The position numbers and the translations under genes are program-made. This document shows positions 60,921-64,000 of a stretch of 64,000 nt of DNA, piece after piece (the first letter of the stretch is position 1; every line of letters starts with the position of its first letter). Where the stretch lies: NCBI GenBank assembly GCA_019843655.1, contig JACDQD010000011.1:6118604-6182603 (forward strand). Reading direction: 5' to 3'. Source of the stretch: Lethocerus indicus (taxonomy: Eukaryota; Arthropoda; Insecta; Hemiptera; Belostomatidae). Below the pieces are notes generated by a model. That model made no database searches. It was not told where the DNA came from and saw only the letters and a program-made list of their open reading frames with translations.

Positions 60921-61312
60921 ATAATCTGCTTAGCAGGTATTGGTATAATTTTGGAGGGGAAAAATCTGTTTTTCTATCAGAGCGATTTAAAAACATGACA
61001 TAGTTGTTTCATTATTATGTATGATGCAATTCATTTTAGTATAATCAGAATGAAGATGAATTTCAAGGAAAGTACTTGAAATTTGCTTCAGACCTGACAA
61101 AATAATTTTATATTTTGTAACCTGCTTAGCGGGTGTTATAGGATAATTGCAGACTGAAAAATACCTTCTTTTATAATGTAAAGATGAAATAAATGTGATC
61201 CTATGTTCATTATTTTCTATGATGTAATTATTTAGTAGGAACAGGATAAAGATAAATTTCAAGGAAGCTGCTTGAAATTATATTGGATTTCTACAGTGGT
61301 ATGTGTGTATAT
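60921..61312. repeat. Tandem duplication, 196-bp unit
   Basis: CTGCTTAGC(A/G)GGT at 60926 and 61122, and TTTCAAGGAA at 61061 and 61257, both lie 196 bp apart. The units also share TTCATTATT and ATGATG(C/T)AATT. They are clearly diverged, so the duplication is not recent. Probably in the Dicer-1 3' UTR or in the space between the convergent genes. Confidence 0.75.
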
Positions 61313-63826
61313 GTTTATGTGAGTATCGAATGTATTCTTTAATAATATTGCCATCATGCATTTTTCCACTAGTCAGTATGTAGTTTACCTGTTATAATAG
61401 GAAAATGGGAAAAGATCTCATTAAAAGATTTGATTTATTCTAAAAACTGATTCGTTACTTGACTTAAATATGCTCACATACATGTACATACATTTTGTTT
61501 GATCATTGGAAAATTATTTGGTGGTGTTTAGTCACATTGGTTCTAAGTTAAACATTTATTTTATAAATATATTTAAATTAAAATTAATCACATATTGTAC
61601 TATTCTTGTACTGTAACTATATAAATGTAACATTTTATAGGCCAAGCATTACACATTACCAATGATTATCCTTTATAAATCACATTATTTTTTATTTAGT
61701 TTTGTTCACTTTAATTTTAGAGACTTTTGTTATTAAAAAAATATTGCTATGCCTTGTAGAATGTTCCATTTCTATGCTAAGTGTTGATAATGATCAATAA
61801 TTAATTTCAAGTTCATGTTAAAGGTTAAATTTGTTTGAATATTTAAAGAAGTACTATTTGTTAAACCTTTCTTATTCAATCAGCACTTTATGTAACATGA
61901 AATTCTAGTAGCATTACACACTTGTAGGGTAAGTAGTGAAAGATAATGTTTACTGCTTATCTCTCTAATTTTAGGAGAACGGAATTTTATAATTAGATTA
62001 GTGAGCCATCACACGAGGAACTTGACATCTACTATTTTATTATAGGAATAGAAATATTAAAGTATTAGTGTTAATGGTTTTCTCTATTTTTACTTTTAAA
62101 GTAGTGCATACATAACTGGGGTTCTTTAAACCTGAGAATTTCAGATTTAATTAAATCCAATATTTATTTTAATTGCATTCTATATTTCACCTGTCATTAA
62201 AAATAGAGATGAACCAATTTTAAGTTATAAACCACTTGATTTTATAGAAACAGTCCTTAAAATAAAAAAAATTATCAGGTTAAGGTACATAAGTGAAAGT
62301 TTAAGGAACCCCAATTTTAATTTTTTGTTGAATGACAGCCAAAAAGATGGGTACCTTTATCATTCCTTATCTATTGTTCTCAATTTAATGTGATAAATTA
62401 ACATATTTTCCTCCATTTACTAATATATTAATGATTTATGCAGACCCTCCTCTTCTATGGCGTACTGACATTCAAATATAGAAGTGCCCTTGTACTGTAT
62501 TTAATTCATAGCAAATAACAGGGGAGTGATTTTTTAAATTATTGGAGCATATCAGAGTTTCTAGAACTTTAAGTCTTTCTAATGGGAAATGAGTACGTAA
62601 ATCAATTTTGAACCAGTGCTTTATTATTTAGGTTTTTGAGGGATGTTTATACACAGTCAAGTGATTCCTAGTCTTTATTTCAAGCAATGCAGCAAACACT
62701 GATTGGTACACACTGAATTAAATAAGATAACATTTTATAGTTTGACAATATGGAGTATTAGATTAGTTTAATTTTTAAACACTACTTAATGTGTAGTATG
62801 GTTGTCACGTCTGCTGTTAGAATAGCATTTAATTGGTTTGTTGATGTACCATCAACATTATTATTATTATTATTCTTAGGGTTTTTAAGCAAAAACATGA
62901 ATATGTGCCGAATTTAGATGTACAATGTCGTTAGTTCACTTTTAAATGATGTGTCCATTTGTGAAATGACAACATTGTATTTATGTGCCAACTCCACACG
63001 TAGTTAAAGTTCAACCTGTGATATTTGGTCTCCTGTAACTAAGAATGAACCTTAGTGGGTTATTACTTGGGATAAAAAGTGGCTATAGATTGATTATTGT
63101 AAGAAAAAGAAATGCCTATGTTTTTATACAAAAGATCGCCTTTGTAACAGTGTGTTCACTATTATAGCTATAGCCTATATAGCTTTAATATTAAGCTATA
63201 TAGATTTTCTATTTCTCTCCTGAACACAAAATCAAAGTACCTTCCTGTTCAATAAAAAAGCCAACTTGTTTTTCTGACCTGATATTCTTAATCTCAAAAT
63301 TATATAAAAAATACCAGCACATTTGCTTGCAGTTTACCACTTGTTGCATGCTTTGTTTTTGTCATTCATTCCTGTGGCCTCTCTAACTCAAGCTGTTTGT
63401 AAGACAGGTCTGTTATAATGTATAATTGTTGTTAACATTTTCTTTGATAGGAGCTAGCAAATGTTTTATAAACAAAGAAAAGATCGACTCAATTAGAGAC
63501 CAAAACTCGTTACATCTATAAAATTGATCAGGTATTGTTGTCACTTATTGGTATAAAATAAAGTTATTATTATTATTATCAAAACATTAAGCCTTACCAA
63601 GACTCAAATAATGTAAATCATCATTGTCATATACCGTTGATATGAAGGTTTATTTTTTGTCCTAATCTCAGTGTGTTATAAATAAATGTATTGTGAATAC
63701 ATATTGTTGTATATTTTGTTTCCCACAGGTTCTTAATACATTCATGTTCATATAATTACTTACATGTAACATAGGCATTGAATTATGTAATTGGCATAGT
63801 TTTTAAAAATTCTTTTATAAGAGTGT

Positions 63827-64000
63827 TTACAAAAGTATTATCACAAAAGCAATTAATGATGCTATAAAAGCAATTAGGTCTATTATTTTGGCCAGCAGGT
63901 TCCAGTAATCTTCAGTTTTCATTTCCTTTGGTTTAATTGAATCACCGGAAATATCTTCATGAAGTTTACTATAGTTCCCATCCTGATAAACCATAAAAGT
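63827..64000 (-). CDS. C-terminal exon of a probable Cys-loop (nicotinic-type) receptor subunit, partial
   Basis: On the minus strand a frame open to the window edge ends at TAA (63827-63829) and encodes 57 residues. It has a hydrophilic lead with GDSIKPKEMKTEDYW, then LLAKIIDLIAFIASLIAFV and IILL before the stop. Trp, Ala and Asp are spaced W-xxx-A-xxx-D at the mouth of the hydrophobic segment, as in the fourth membrane helix of nicotinic acetylcholine receptor subunits (pattern WKxVAMVIDR). The usual Arg after Asp is Leu here, so it would be a divergent subunit. A C-terminus right after the helix also fits the family. Most of the gene lies beyond the window, and another single-pass or multi-pass membrane protein is possible. 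Confidence 0.5.
   Translation of the reverse strand, partial: TFMVYQDGNYSKLHEDISGDSIKPKEMKTEDYWNLLAKIIDLIAFIASLIAFVIILL

Larger units (their letters stand above)
60298..63826. other. Dicer-1 3' flank, convergent with a minus-strand gene
   Basis: AT-rich with no recognised exon on either strand. It contains a short hairpin at 60400-60418, a poly(A) hexamer at 60733-60738, a 196-bp tandem duplication at 60921-61312, and (ATT)n tracts near 62860 and 63557. The two neighbouring genes run toward each other, so their 3' UTRs probably share this space. Confidence 0.5.

Overview
The window is nuclear DNA of an insect. It is AT-rich, its genes are split by GT-AG introns, and it encodes an insect-type Dicer-1, an insect-type glutamate transporter and a multi-copy orcokinin-like neuropeptide precursor. 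Nothing seen fixes the order; a hemimetabolous insect is a guess. All exon models here were made by eye from splice sites, reading phase and family resemblance.

Layout, left to right. (1) 1-18555, + strand: 3' part of an orcokinin-like neuropeptide precursor gene. A proposed exon at 1-174 is followed by a 15.3 kb intron, a small exon at 15470-15554 that carries one divergent peptide copy, and a large last exon (17004-18555) with 13 more copies, eleven of them in a perfect 81-bp coding tandem array. The long intron holds a foldback MITE with a 10-bp target duplication, a fragment of a second copy, and two microsatellites. (2) About 18.6-34.8 kb: mostly non-coding. It contains GC-rich islands, a candidate TATA promoter with two abutting 12-bp palindromes (28.54-28.59 kb), a (CT)39 tract, an old tandem duplication, and several candidate first exons that could splice to the next gene. 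(3) 34.8-39.1 kb, +: an excitatory amino-acid transporter (SLC1 family, EAAT1-like). Nine core exons are clear; the 5' end is ambiguous and may use alternative starts and two reading frames of one exon. (4) 41613-45803, +: an intronless 1396-codon gene resembling SPAG17/PF6, a protein of the ciliary central apparatus. (5) 47354-60297, +: a complete Dicer-1 gene of 30 coding exons (2163 codons plus stop), with degenerate helicase motifs and intact RNase IIIa and IIIb catalytic residues. (6) 63827-64000, - strand: the last exon of a membrane protein whose C-terminus has the Trp/Ala/Asp spacing of the fourth membrane segment of nicotinic-receptor-like channels. It converges on Dicer-1.

These are independent chromosomal neighbours, not an operon. 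Three are neural in theme (neuropeptide, glutamate uptake, probable ligand-gated channel), one serves the sperm axoneme and one makes microRNAs. The most interesting unexplained items are the unusual orcokinin-like peptide family with its micro-exon variant, the possible dual-frame 5' exon of the transporter, a 192-nt stop-free intron of length divisible by three inside the Dicer-1 RNase IIIa domain, and the paired palindromes beside a TATA box.
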